DNA from: CAWJMD01 sp963845675
GTDB taxonomy: Bacteria > Actinomycetota > Actinomycetes > Actinomycetales > CAWJMD01
Assembly (NCBI GenBank): GCA_963845675.1
Contig: CAWJSX010000001.1
Location: 930,001-994,000 of the forward strand
Direction: 5' to 3'
DNA: 64,000 nucleotides
Shown here one piece after another: positions 1-8,372 of the stretch; the stretch's first letter is position 1; each line of letters opens with the position of its first letter. The position numbers were made by a program, and so were the translations under genes. Under the pieces are notes generated by a model that saw only the letters and a program-made list of their open reading frames with translations, ran no database searches and was not told where the DNA came from.

Positions 1-1066
1 AGGTCAGCGACCCGCGGAACATCGTGCCGATCCAGTTGAAGATCTTCACGCCGGTCGGGACGGCGATCAGCATCGTCATGAAGGCGAAGAACGGCAGCAG
101 CACGGCACCGGTGACGTACATGTGGTGGGCCCAGACGGTCACCGACAGCGCGGCGATCGCGACCGTGGCGTACACCAGGGTCTTGTAGCCGAAGATCGGC
201 TTGCGGCTGAAGACCGGGAAGACCTCGGAGACGATGCCGAAGAACGGCAGCGCGATGATGTACACCTCGGGGTGACCGAAGAACCAGAACAGGTGCTGCC
301 ACAGGATCGCGCCGCCGTTGTCGGCGTCGAACACCTGCGAGCCCAGCTGGCGGTCGCTGGCCAGCACGAGCAGGGCGGACGCCAGGGGCGGGAACGCCAT
401 CAGCACGAGCACCGACGTGATCAGGATGTTCCACGTGAAGATCGGCATCCGGAACATCGTCATGCCGGGCGCGCGCATGCAGATGATCGTGGTGATGAAG
501 TTGACCGCACCGAGGATCGTGCCGAAGCCTGCGAGGGCCAGGCCCATCACCCAGAGGTCGGCACCGATGCCTGGCGAGTAGACCTCGTTCGAGAGCGGCG
601 CGTAGGCGAACCAGCCGAAGGAGGCGGCGCCGGACGGGGTGAGGAATCCGGCGCTGGCGATCAGCCCACCGAACAGGTACAGCCAGTACGCGAGCATGTT
701 CAGGCGCGGGAACGCGACGTCCGGGGCACCGATCTGCAGCGGCATGATCGCGTTCGCGAAGCCCGCGAACAGCGGGGTCGCGAACAGCAGCAGCATGATC
801 GTGCCGTGCATCGTGAAGAGCTGGTTGTACTGCTCCTTGCTCTGGACGAACTGCACCCCCGGCTCCCACAGCTCGAGCCGGATCAGCAGCGCCATGGCGC
901 CACCGAAGAGGAAGAACAGGAAGGACGTGATCAGGTAGAGGTTGCCGATCACCTTGTGGTCGGTGGAGGTCACCCACTTGACGACGACGTTCCCGCTCCT
1001 CGCGGGCACCTTCGTCAGCAGCACCTCATCGCGCTGGTCGGCGGCGCCGTACTCGTACGTGGTCAA
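1..1066 (-). CDS. ctaD: Cytochrome c oxidase subunit I (3' part outside window)
   Basis: Catalytic heme-copper subunit of the aa3 terminal oxidase in the membrane. About 355 N-terminal residues are present; the rest lies beyond the left edge. The reverse strand reads FWFFGHPEVYI near 250-300 and HHMYV near 110-125, the classic CuB/heme a3 ligand regions, then AVPTGVKIFNWIG near the edge. I chose TTG at 1066-1064 as start: it overlaps the ctaC stop by 4 bases, has GAGG about 8 bases upstream, and gives a normal N-terminus ending VKWVTSTDHKVIG. Co-transcribed with ctaC. Identification is secure; the TTG start is inferred. Confidence 0.96.
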   Translation of the reverse strand, partial: MTTYEYGAADQRDEVLLTKVPARSGNVVVKWVTSTDHKVIGNLYLITSFLFFLFGGAMALLIRLELWEPGVQFVQSKEQYNQLFTMHGTIMLLLFATPLFAGFANAIMPLQIGAPDVAFPRLNMLAYWLYLFGGLIASAGFLTPSGAASFGWFAYAPLSNEVYSPGIGADLWVMGLALAGFGTILGAVNFITTIICMRAPGMTMFRMPIFTWNILITSVLVLMAFPPLASALLVLASDRQLGSQVFDADNGGAILWQHLFWFFGHPEVYIIALPFFGIVSEVFPVFSRKPIFGYKTLVYATVAIAALSVTVWAHHMYVTGAVLLPFFAFMTMLIAVPTGVKIFNWIGTMFRGSLT

Positions 1067-1971
1067 TTGGTTACCTCGCCCTCGGTCACGCGTGCGTCGT
1101 CAGCGGGGTCGGTGCCGTCCGAACGACCGAGCTCGACGGCGAGCTCACCGGTCTGGCCGAGGTCCTTCAACGCGTCCATCTGGTTCTGGAACTCGTCCTC
1201 GGACACGACCTTGACCTGGAACAGCATGTCGGAGTGGTACTCGCCGCAGAGCTCGGCGCACTTGCCCACGTAGGTTCCCTCGACCTGCGGGGTCACCTGG
1301 TAGTAGTTGTCGCGCCCGGGGATCAGGTCCTTCTTGTAGAGGAACGCCGGCACCCAGAACGAGTGGTTCACGTCACGCGAGTTCAGCTGGAACTCGATGC
1401 TCTGGCCGACGGGCAGGTAGAGCGTCGGGATCTCGGCCTCGGGGGCGGCGATGCCGTCCGCCTCGATCTGCACCGACGTCTCGTAGACGTCCTCGTCGAG
1501 GTAGTTGAAGTCCCACGCCCACTGCTTGCCGACGACCTGGATGTGCTGGTCGGCCTGGCCGTCACGCTCCTCGATGACCCACTGGTCACGGACCGTGTAG
1601 AAGAAGAGCACGCCGACGATGAACAGCGGGACCAGCGTGTAGACCATCTCGACCGGCAGGTTGTAGCGCAGCTGCACCGGCAGGCCGACGTCCGTCGAGC
1701 GTCGCCGGTAGACGGCGATGCACCAGATCATCAGGCCCCACGTGATGACGCCGATGACCAGCGCCGCGATCCACGAGCCGTTCCACAGGTTCGTGATGAT
1801 GCCCGTGTGGTTCGTGATCTCGTTGGCGCTGTCACCGGGCAGCCAGCCGCGGCGAACGTCGGTCGAGCATCCACTGACCACGAGCGCGACGGCGGCTGCG
1901 AGGCCGAGCATGCGCAACCGCCTGTGGCGAATCACTTCTCGTACGTCCGGTCGCACGTCGGCCTTCCCCAC
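1063..1971 (-). CDS. ctaC: Cytochrome c oxidase subunit II, lipoprotein type
   Basis: 302 residues. Carries the CuA centre that accepts electrons from cytochrome c and passes them to subunit I. The N-terminus is basic and then hydrophobic, ending in a lipobox (VSGC, Cys35), so the mature protein is probably lipid-anchored. Two transmembrane helices follow (about 65-88 and 108-127). CuA ligands are visible: His203 (VNHSFW), then Cys238, Cys242, His246 and Met249 in CAELCGEYHSDM. It lies directly upstream of ctaD with a 4-base overlap. Its promoter should be in 1972-2086, shared divergently with the next gene. Confidence 0.97.
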   Translation of the reverse strand: MGKADVRPDVREVIRHRRLRMLGLAAAVALVVSGCSTDVRRGWLPGDSANEITNHTGIITNLWNGSWIAALVIGVITWGLMIWCIAVYRRRSTDVGLPVQLRYNLPVEMVYTLVPLFIVGVLFFYTVRDQWVIEERDGQADQHIQVVGKQWAWDFNYLDEDVYETSVQIEADGIAAPEAEIPTLYLPVGQSIEFQLNSRDVNHSFWVPAFLYKKDLIPGRDNYYQVTPQVEGTYVGKCAELCGEYHSDMLFQVKVVSEDEFQNQMDALKDLGQTGELAVELGRSDGTDPADDARVTEGEVTN

Positions 1972-2086
1972 TCCACCACGCCGCGCACCTGACCTGACGG
2001 ACGGCGCGGGGCAACGATCTGGACGCGTCGAACCCTACTCCAGAGAGGCCTGTCGGGCCGGGTCGGGGGGCGGTTACGGTTCGGGC

Positions 2087-3299
2087 GTGGCGGAGCGACG
2101 GCACGACCCCTCGGCCGGCACCCCGGGCCGCTCGCCGAGCGTGTTCTGGGACGCCGGCTCCTCGGCGCCGATGCACCCGGCCGCGCGCGAGGCGCTCGTC
2201 AGCGCGTTGGACGACGGCTGGGCCGACCCGACCCGTCTGCACACCGCGGGTCGACGCGCGCGGATGCTCCTGGACGGGGCCCGGGACGCGTGCGCCGCCG
2301 GTCTGGGTGTCCGCACCGAGGAGCTGACCTTCCACCCCACGCACGCGACGGCCCTGCACGCCGGGGTGCTCGGGACCTTGGCGGCGCGGACCCGCGCCGG
2401 CGACGTCCTGGTGCACGGAGCGGTCGAGCACTCCGGCGTGCTCGCCGCCGCCGCCTGGCACGAGGCACGTGGCGGTCGCTGCGTGGCGGTGCCCGTCGAC
2501 CGGCTCGGCCGCGTCGACCTGGACGCGTTCACCCGCGCGGTCGCCGCCCCGGGGGTGGCAGCCGCCGCGCTGCAGGTGGCCAACGGCGAGGTCGGCACGC
2601 TGCAGCCTGTGGCCGAGGTGCAGGAGGCCTGTCGCGCCGCGGGCGTCCCGCTGGTCGTCGACGCGGGCGCGGCCGCGGGGCACGTCGCGCTGCCCGACGC
2701 CGCGGACGTGCTCGTCGCGGACCCGAGCGCCTGGGGAGCGGGTCCGGGCGTCGGCGTGCTCGCCGTGCGCGCGGGCACGCGCTGGCGCGAGCCCGGGCCG
2801 GTGCTGCCCGGGGTGAGCGGCTCGTCGGGACACGGCTCGTCCGGATGCATCCGTCCCGGCTGTCCTCGCCGCAGCCGTCTCGCTGCAGCACGTGCTCGCC
2901 GACCGTCCGGCGTCCGACGCCCGTCGCCGCTCGGCCGTGGAGAGGCTGCGAGAGGCCGTGCCGTCGCTCGTCGCCGACGTCGAGGTCGTGGGCGACCCGG
3001 TCGACCGGCTCCCCCACGTCCTGACGTTCTCCTGCCTCTTCGCGGACGGGGAGGCGCTGCTCGAGGGTCTCGACCGCGAGGGTTTCGCGGTCGGCTCGGG
3101 GTCCGCGTGCACCGCCGACACGCTCCGCCCCTCGCACGTGCTGGCAGCCATGGGCGTCCTGACCCACGGCAACGTGCGCGTCGCGCTGCCGTCGACGACC
3201 GGCGCGGACGAGCTCGGCCGGCAGGTGACGCGGTTCCTCGACCTGCTCCCGCGGGTCGTCGCCGGGGTCCGGGACCAGCTCGGGACGGCCGACCTGTGA
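2087..3299 (+). CDS. Cysteine desulfurase-like aminotransferase class V protein, frame-broken and lacking the PLP lysine
   Basis: Resembles NifS/IscS cysteine desulfurases, which take sulfur from cysteine for Fe-S clusters or thiolation. The first frame runs from GTG 2087 to about 2810; the second continues from about 2820 to 3299. The shift needs one extra base or two missing bases, near a GGGG run. The second part keeps the active-site loop GSACTADTLRPSHVLAAMG with its cysteine. In the first part the usual SxHK PLP motif is replaced by DPSAWGAGPGVGVLAVR, and I find no lysine anywhere in that frame, so normal PLP chemistry is doubtful. It overlaps the TusA-like gene by 4 bases, suggesting a desulfurase-like/sulfur-carrier pair. 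Confidence 0.75.
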
Positions 3300-3541
3300 C
3301 CGAGGGACCCGACGGCGGCTCCCCCCTGGTGGTCGACGCGCGCGGGCTGCGCTGCCCGCTGCCGGTGATCAAGGCCGCCCGCGCCGCCCGCGACCTCGGA
3401 CCCGGGGAGCTGCTCGAGGTGCTGGCCACGGACCCCGCGGCCGGACCGGACCTGGGCGCGTGGGCGCGGATGCGCGGCCACCACGTGGAGGAGCTCCACC
3501 AGGACGGTGACGACGTGCGGGTGGTCGTCAGGCTGGGCTGA
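3296..3541 (+). CDS. TusA/SirA-like sulfur carrier protein
   Basis: 81 residues from a GTG start overlapping the upstream stop codon (GTGA). It has the family signature RGLRCPLPVIKAARA, whose cysteine in CPxP carries persulfide sulfur, and the expected beta-alpha-beta-alpha-beta length. TusA proteins relay sulfur from a cysteine desulfurase to tRNA thiolation or other pathways. Overlap with the desulfurase-like gene suggests translational coupling; I recall the two domains being annotated as one fused protein in related actinobacteria, but cannot verify that here. Its last 14 bases overlap the convergent aat gene. Confidence 0.85.
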   Translation: MTEGPDGGSPLVVDARGLRCPLPVIKAARAARDLGPGELLEVLATDPAAGPDLGAWARMRGHHVEELHQDGDDVRVVVRLG

Positions 3542-4271
3542 CCCGCTGCAGGTCCTCGGAGGGCACCCGCCCGGGCGACAGGACCGGGGACGGGGCGGCG
3601 AGCGCACGGGCCAGTCGCTCGAGGTACTCGTCGCGCGCGATCTCCACCACGCCGAGCGATGCCAGGTGCGGGGTGCTCCACTGCACGTCGAGCAGCCGGC
3701 GCTCGTCCCCGTCGGCGCGCAGGAGCGCCACCAGCGCCACGAGGGCGACCTTGGACGCGTCCGTGACGACGTGGAACATCGACTCGCCGGCGAACAGGCC
3801 ACCGGTCGAGACCCCGTACAGCCCTCCCACGAGCTCGCCGGCCGACCAGGTCTCGATGCTGTGCGCGTGGCCCGCCCGGTGCAGGTGCCCGTACGCCCGG
3901 GCCACCTCGGTCGTGATCCAGCGCCCGTCACGGTCCGGGTCGGCGCAGGACGCGACCACCGCGTCGAAGGCGGTGTCGACCCGCACCTCGAACCGGCGAA
4001 GGCTTCGACGCAGCGACCGGGACACGTGCAGTCCGTCCAGCGGGAGCACCCCGCGCGGGTCGGGTGACCACCACCCGATCGGCGGGGAGCCGTGCTCGCC
4101 GAGACCCATCGGGAACAGTCCGCGCCGGTAGGCGGACAGGAGCGTGGAGACCTCGAGGTCAGCACCGGCGGCCAGCAGGTCGTCGCCGGGCTCGGCCGCC
4201 GCGACGACCCGGTCGAACTGGTCCCCCACCGGCAGCATCGGCTCGTCGGTGGTCGTCCCGTCGGAGGTCAT
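3528..4271 (-). CDS. aat: Leucyl/phenylalanyl-tRNA--protein transferase
   Basis: 247 residues, normal for the family. It adds Leu or Phe from aminoacyl-tRNA to proteins with N-terminal Arg or Lys, marking them for ClpS/ClpAP (N-degron pathway); cytoplasmic. Recognised from YRRGLFPMG and IGWWSPDPRGVLPLDGLHVSRSL near the N-terminus, and later WSAGELVGGLYGV and GGLFAGESMF. ATG start at 4271. Its 3' end overlaps the convergent TusA-like gene by 14 bases, so no terminator separates them. Confidence 0.95.
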   Translation of the reverse strand: MTSDGTTTDEPMLPVGDQFDRVVAAAEPGDDLLAAGADLEVSTLLSAYRRGLFPMGLGEHGSPPIGWWSPDPRGVLPLDGLHVSRSLRRSLRRFEVRVDTAFDAVVASCADPDRDGRWITTEVARAYGHLHRAGHAHSIETWSAGELVGGLYGVSTGGLFAGESMFHVVTDASKVALVALVALLRADGDERRLLDVQWSTPHLASLGVVEIARDEYLERLARALAAPSPVLSPGRVPSEDLQRVSPA

Positions 4272-4295
4272 GCCGCCGGAGGCCGGGCCGTCACG

Positions 4296-5282
4296 TCAGG
4301 GGCGCAGCGGCTGGACGTGCTGCGCCACGTCGTCCGCCGCGTCGGCGCCGTACGCCTCCGCGAAGCGGTCGAGGAAGGACTTCCGGCCGAGCTGGTACTC
4401 CTGGGTGCCGACGGTCTCCACGACGTAGGTGGCGAGCATGGAGCCGAGTTCGGCGCACCGCTGCGGCGAGAGCTCCCAGGCCAGGCCGGCGACGTAGCCG
4501 GCGCGGAACGCGTCACCCACGCCGGTCGGGTCGGCGCGCCGGGTCTCCTGGGGCGTCTTGACGTTGACGGGCTCTGCGCCGTCGGTCTCGACGGTGGCGC
4601 CGTCGCGCCCGTGCGTGATCACGCGGACGCCCACCCGGTCGAGCACGTCGCGGTGGGACCACCCGGTCTTCTGCTCGATCATCGACGCCTCGTAGGCGTT
4701 GGTGAACAGGTACGCCGCGCCGTCGACGAGCTCGCGGATCTGGTCGCCGTCGAGCCACGCCAGCTGCTGCGAGGGGTCCGCGACGAACGAGTAGCCGCGC
4801 TGACGGCACTCCTGGGTGTGCCGGAGCATCGCCTCGGGGTCGTTCGGGCTGATCACGACCAGGTCGAGCCCGCCCCCGGCGTCGGCGATCGGGCCCAGCT
4901 CGATGTTGCGGGCCTCGCTCATCGCGCCGGCGTAGAACGACGCCATCTGCGCGTGGTCGGTGTCGGTGGTGCACACGAAGCGCGCGGTGTGCGCCACCTC
5001 CGAGACCCAGACGTGACTGGTGTCGACCCGGTGCCGGTCGAGCCACGACCGGTAGTCGACGAAGTCCTGCCCGACCGCGCCCACGAGCAGCGGCTGCAGG
5101 CCCAGGTTGCCGAGGCCGAACGCGATGTTCGCGGCGATCCCCCCGCGCCGGATCTGCAGGTCGTCGACGAGGAAGGAGAGCGAGATCTTGTGCAGCTGCT
5201 CCACCACCAGGGAGTCGGCGAAGCGGCCGGGGAAGCTCATCAGGTGGTCGGTCGCGATGGACCCGGTGACAGCGATACGCAC
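4296..5282 (-). CDS. PfkB-family carbohydrate/nucleoside kinase
   Basis: 328 residues, ribokinase/adenosine-kinase fold. The N-terminal substrate region includes RRGGIAANIAFGLGNLG. The C-terminal PfkB signature is ADPTGVGDAFRAGYVAGL, with the catalytic aspartate in GVGD. The substrate cannot be set from sequence; adenosine and a sugar are both possible. The start is GTG 5282-5280, giving MRIAVTG. No good ribosome binding site precedes it, and the codon lies inside one arm of a 17-bp hairpin (5273-5312). It follows the ErpA-like gene on the same strand after about 90 bases. Confidence 0.9.
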   Translation of the reverse strand: MRIAVTGSIATDHLMSFPGRFADSLVVEQLHKISLSFLVDDLQIRRGGIAANIAFGLGNLGLQPLLVGAVGQDFVDYRSWLDRHRVDTSHVWVSEVAHTARFVCTTDTDHAQMASFYAGAMSEARNIELGPIADAGGGLDLVVISPNDPEAMLRHTQECRQRGYSFVADPSQQLAWLDGDQIRELVDGAAYLFTNAYEASMIEQKTGWSHRDVLDRVGVRVITHGRDGATVETDGAEPVNVKTPQETRRADPTGVGDAFRAGYVAGLAWELSPQRCAELGSMLATYVVETVGTQEYQLGRKSFLDRFAEAYGADAADDVAQHVQPLRP

Positions 5283-5312
5283 CGGGCCAGCCTAGTGGCC
5301 CGGTGCGTATCG
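5273..5312. promoter_or_regulatory. 17-bp perfect hairpin containing the pfkB start codon
   Basis: Arms at 5273-5289 and 5296-5312 are perfectly complementary around the six-base loop GCCTAG. In the leftward transcript the GTG start of the kinase falls in the second arm. It could terminate transcription after the ErpA-like gene, hide the start codon, or both. No T-run follows, so its role is inferred. Confidence 0.6.
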
Positions 5313-5373
5313 AGACGGTCGGTTGTGCAGACGGCCCCAGGGTCAGGTCCCCGGGGTGCCGCCTCGGACGACG

Positions 5374-5748
5374 TCAGCTGAAGGAGTCACCGCACGCGCA
5401 GGAGCTGCCCGCGTTGGGGTTGTCGATGACGAAGCCCTGCTTCTCGATGGTGTCGGCGAAGTCGATCGTGGCGCCGTCCAGGTAGGGGACGCTCATGCGG
5501 TCCAGGACGACCTCGACGCCGCCGAAGTCCACGACTGCGTCCCCGTCGAGGCTGCGCTCGTCGAAGTAGAGCTGGTAGATCAGGCCGGAGCAGCCACCGG
5601 GCTGCACGGCCACGCGGAGGCGGAGGTCGTCACGGCCCTCCTGCTCGAGCAGGCTCTTCACCTTGGCGGCCGCCGGAGCGGTGAGCAGGACGCCGTGCGC
5701 CGGGGCGTCGGTGGTCTCGGCCGGGGTGCTGGTCGTGGTCTCACTCAT
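5374..5748 (-). CDS. erpA: Iron-sulfur cluster insertion protein, HesB/IscA/ErpA type
   Basis: 124 residues from ATG 5748, which has GGAG eight bases upstream; the longer TTG reading at 5763 is less likely. A-type carriers deliver Fe-S clusters to apoproteins in the cytoplasm. The three cluster-binding cysteines are present: one in GGCSGLIYQL and two in the terminal SSCACGDSF. The N-terminal 20 residues are Thr/Ser-rich and probably disordered. Whether ErpA or IscA in the strict sense cannot be decided. The nearby nadA encodes a 4Fe-4S enzyme, a plausible client. Confidence 0.93.
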   Translation of the reverse strand: MSETTTSTPAETTDAPAHGVLLTAPAAAKVKSLLEQEGRDDLRLRVAVQPGGCSGLIYQLYFDERSLDGDAVVDFGGVEVVLDRMSVPYLDGATIDFADTIEKQGFVIDNPNAGSSCACGDSFS

Positions 5749-5851
5749 GTGGGGGATCTCCAAAGGTGCTCGGGACGCGTCGAACCGGTCTCACCGGCGT
5801 CAACCACCACGGGCTGCTGCCTTGTTCCCGGTCTCGGCCAGGGTACGCGCC

Positions 5852-7030
5852 TCACCGGGACCATGTGCGGGCGACGCGTCGCGACCGTGCAGCCAGGGTT
5901 CCGGCAGGGTCGGCGAGCGCCGCCGCGACCCCCTCCGGGGTCGTCGCGACGGCGTAGCTCGACTCGATCCCGACAGCCAGGCTCTCGCGACGGCCCACCT
6001 CGACCTGACCTGCGACGACGATCACCGGCACCCCCACGGCCAGTGCGCGCTCGGCGACCGCGCTCACCACCTTGCCGCGCAGGGACTGCCAGTCGAAGGT
6101 GCCCTCCCCCGTGACCACCAGGTCGGCGTCCCCGAGCCTGCGGTCCAGCTCGAGGGCGTCGAGCACGGCCGCCGCCCCGGGGACCTGCTCGGCGCCCAGC
6201 AGCATCACGCCGAAACCCAGGCCGCCGGCGGCCCCGGCACCTGGCGTCGAGGGGAGCCGCCGGGGGGCGCTCCCGGGAGAGAGCAGGTCTCGAGCGGCCA
6301 GCACACCGAGCGACTCCTGCGCGACCTGGGCGTACCGGCCGAGAGCTGCCTCCAGCGCCTGGGCCTGCTCCGGGGTCGCGCCCTTCTGTGCGGCGAACCC
6401 GGCCGACGCGCCGTGGAAGCCGAGCAGGGGCACGTCCACGTCCGTGGCGGCGACCAGGTGCACGCCGGCGAACCGACGTCTGACGTCGGCAAGCCCCGGC
6501 AGGGCATCGCGGCGAAGGTCCGCCAGCGCCGCGCCCCCGTGGCCGAGCGGGTCGGTCGGTCCTGCCCCGAGGGCCGCGAGCATGCCAGCACCCCCGTCGT
6601 TGGTGGCCGAGCCGCCGAGGCCGACGACGATCCGCCGCGCCCCGGTGGCGAGCGCGGCCTCGAGCAGCTCACCCACGCCCAGGGTCGTGGTCCGCGTGGG
6701 GTCGCGGCGGTCGGCCGGCACGAGGTGGAGCCCGCACGCCTGCGCCGTCTCGACGTAGGCGGTCCTGCCCTCGTCCCCGTCCACGACGAGGAGGGTGGCC
6801 GGCACGGCGTCTCCCAGGGGCCCGGTGACGGTGACCGCCTCGAGGCGGGTCCCGGGTCCGGCGAGCCCGTCGTGGAGCGTGTCCACGAAGCCGGGCCCCC
6901 CGTCCGAGAGGGGGCACAGGTCGAGCCGGTCCGCGGGTGCCTGCTGCGCCCAGCCGGCAGCGAGCGCCGCCGCGGCCTGGGTGGCCGTGAGGGTGCCGGT
7001 GAAGCAGTCGGGGGCGATGAGGACGCGCAC
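5852..7030 (-). CDS. Glycerate kinase, GlxK/GarK family
   Basis: 392 residues from GTG 7030 (MRVLIAPDCFTGTLTA), the usual N-terminus of class II glycerate kinases; a longer reading to 7081 would overlap nadA. It phosphorylates glycerate with ATP, feeding photorespiratory-type or glyoxylate carbon into glycolysis. Signatures include LCPLSDGGPGFVDTLHDG, VGLGGSATNDGGAGMLAALG and the late DLVVTGEGTFDWQSLRGK. Divergent from nadA with only 41 bases between them. The 103 bases between it and erpA hold no gene I can see. Confidence 0.93.
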   Translation of the reverse strand: MRVLIAPDCFTGTLTATQAAAALAAGWAQQAPADRLDLCPLSDGGPGFVDTLHDGLAGPGTRLEAVTVTGPLGDAVPATLLVVDGDEGRTAYVETAQACGLHLVPADRRDPTRTTTLGVGELLEAALATGARRIVVGLGGSATNDGGAGMLAALGAGPTDPLGHGGAALADLRRDALPGLADVRRRFAGVHLVAATDVDVPLLGFHGASAGFAAQKGATPEQAQALEAALGRYAQVAQESLGVLAARDLLSPGSAPRRLPSTPGAGAAGGLGFGVMLLGAEQVPGAAAVLDALELDRRLGDADLVVTGEGTFDWQSLRGKVVSAVAERALAVGVPVIVVAGQVEVGRRESLAVGIESSYAVATTPEGVAAALADPAGTLAARSRRVARTWSR

Positions 7031-7071
7031 GCGGCCATCCTGCCGGTGCGCGTGCGTGCGAAGATCAGCAG

Positions 7072-8277
7072 GTGAGCGCACCGTCGTCCTTCACCGAGCC
7101 CGCCCCCACTCCGGCGGCCCTGCTCCTGCTGGGTCGAGGCACCGAGCTGGGGACCGAGCGCGGCGTGGAGTGCCCCGGTGACCTGCCGGCGTCCTCAGAC
7201 CCCGACCTCGTCGAGCGGGCCCGGGCAGCGAAGGCGGCGCTCGGGGACCGGGTCTTCGTCCTGGGGCACCACTACCAGCGCGACGAGGTGATCCAGTTCG
7301 CGGACGTCACCGGCGACTCGTTCAAGCTCGCCCAGCAGGCGGCCGCCCGTCCCGACGCCGAGTTCGTCGTGTTCTGCGGCGTGCACTTCATGGCCGAGAG
7401 CGCCGACATCCTCACCGCCCCGACGCAGCAGGTCGTGCTGCCGGACCTGGCTGCCGGCTGCTCCATGGCCGACATGGCGGCGATCAGCCAGGTCGAGGAC
7501 GCGTGGGACGTGCTGACCGACGCGGGTGTCGCCGGCGACGTGGTGCCCGTGACGTACATGAACTCGTCCGCCGCGATCAAGGCCTTCACCGGGCGGCACG
7601 GGGGCACCGTCTGCACGTCGTCGAACGCGAGAACCGCACTCACGTGGGCGTTCTCGCAGAAGGCCGACGCCCGGGGGAAGGTGCTGTTCCTGCCCGACCA
7701 GCACCTGGGGCGCAACACCGCCGTCCGCGAGATGGGGTTCTCCCTCGACGACTGCGTCCTCTACGACCCCCACAAGCCCGGCGGCGGCCTCACGAGGGAG
7801 CAGCTCGAGAAGGCGCGGATGATCCTCTGGCGCGGCCACTGCTCCGTGCACGGCCGCTTCAGCCTGCAGAACGTGGTCGACGCCCGCAGCGCGCGGCCCG
7901 ACGTGCGGGTGCTGGTGCACCCGGAGTGCCGGCACGAGGTCGTCGAGGCGGCGGACGAGGTCGGCTCGACGGAGTACATCATCAACGCGGTCGGGGCCGC
8001 CCCCGCCGGCACGGCGTGGGTGATCGGCACCGAGCTGAACCTGGTGCGGCGCCTGGCCCTCCAGCACCCCGAGCAGACGATCATGTTCCTCGAGAAGAAC
8101 GTGTGCTTCTGCTCGACCATGAACAGGATCGACCTGCCCCACCTGGTCTGGGCGCTGGAGTCGCTGGTCGCCGGACGGGTCGTCAACCGGATCGAGGTCG
8201 ACCCCGACGTCTCGCACTGGGCCCGCGTCGCGCTGGACCAGATGCTCGCGCTGCCCGGGGCGACCGCCAAGGACTGA
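7072..8277 (+). CDS. nadA: Quinolinate synthase
   Basis: 401 residues, GTG start. It condenses iminoaspartate with dihydroxyacetone phosphate to quinolinate, the first committed NAD precursor, using a 4Fe-4S cluster. Motifs are GHHYQRDEVIQFADVTGDS, FCGVHFMAESADIL, HPECRHEV and EKNVCFCSTMNRI. Cysteines in FCGV, PECR and the last motif are the likely cluster ligands. nadB and nadC, its usual neighbours, are not in the window. A long hairpin follows the stop codon. Confidence 0.97.
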   Translation: MSAPSSFTEPAPTPAALLLLGRGTELGTERGVECPGDLPASSDPDLVERARAAKAALGDRVFVLGHHYQRDEVIQFADVTGDSFKLAQQAAARPDAEFVVFCGVHFMAESADILTAPTQQVVLPDLAAGCSMADMAAISQVEDAWDVLTDAGVAGDVVPVTYMNSSAAIKAFTGRHGGTVCTSSNARTALTWAFSQKADARGKVLFLPDQHLGRNTAVREMGFSLDDCVLYDPHKPGGGLTREQLEKARMILWRGHCSVHGRFSLQNVVDARSARPDVRVLVHPECRHEVVEAADEVGSTEYIINAVGAAPAGTAWVIGTELNLVRRLALQHPEQTIMFLEKNVCFCSTMNRIDLPHLVWALESLVAGRVVNRIEVDPDVSHWARVALDQMLALPGATAKD

Positions 8278-8293
8278 CGCCACCGCCGTCCGT

Positions 8294-8361
8294 CTCGCAG
8301 ATCGTCCCCTTTCTGTCGTTCCGGAGGCCTGCGGAACGGCAGAAAGGGGACGATCTGCGAG
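8294..8361. terminator. Bidirectional hairpin between nadA and the dipeptidase gene
   Basis: Outer arms of 22 bases (8294-8315 and 8340-8361) match perfectly. Inner arms of 8 bases (8316-8323 and 8332-8339) match at seven, around an 8-base loop. The stem of about 30 bp sits between two convergent genes, the expected position for a shared terminator. No clear T-tract. Confidence 0.8.
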
Positions 8362-8372
8362 CAGGGGGCGCG

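Noticed and set aside
122..1273. Long rightward open frame opposite ctaC-ctaD
   Set aside because: Composition is Arg/Asp/Glu/His-rich antisense artefact of high-GC coding DNA with no domain.
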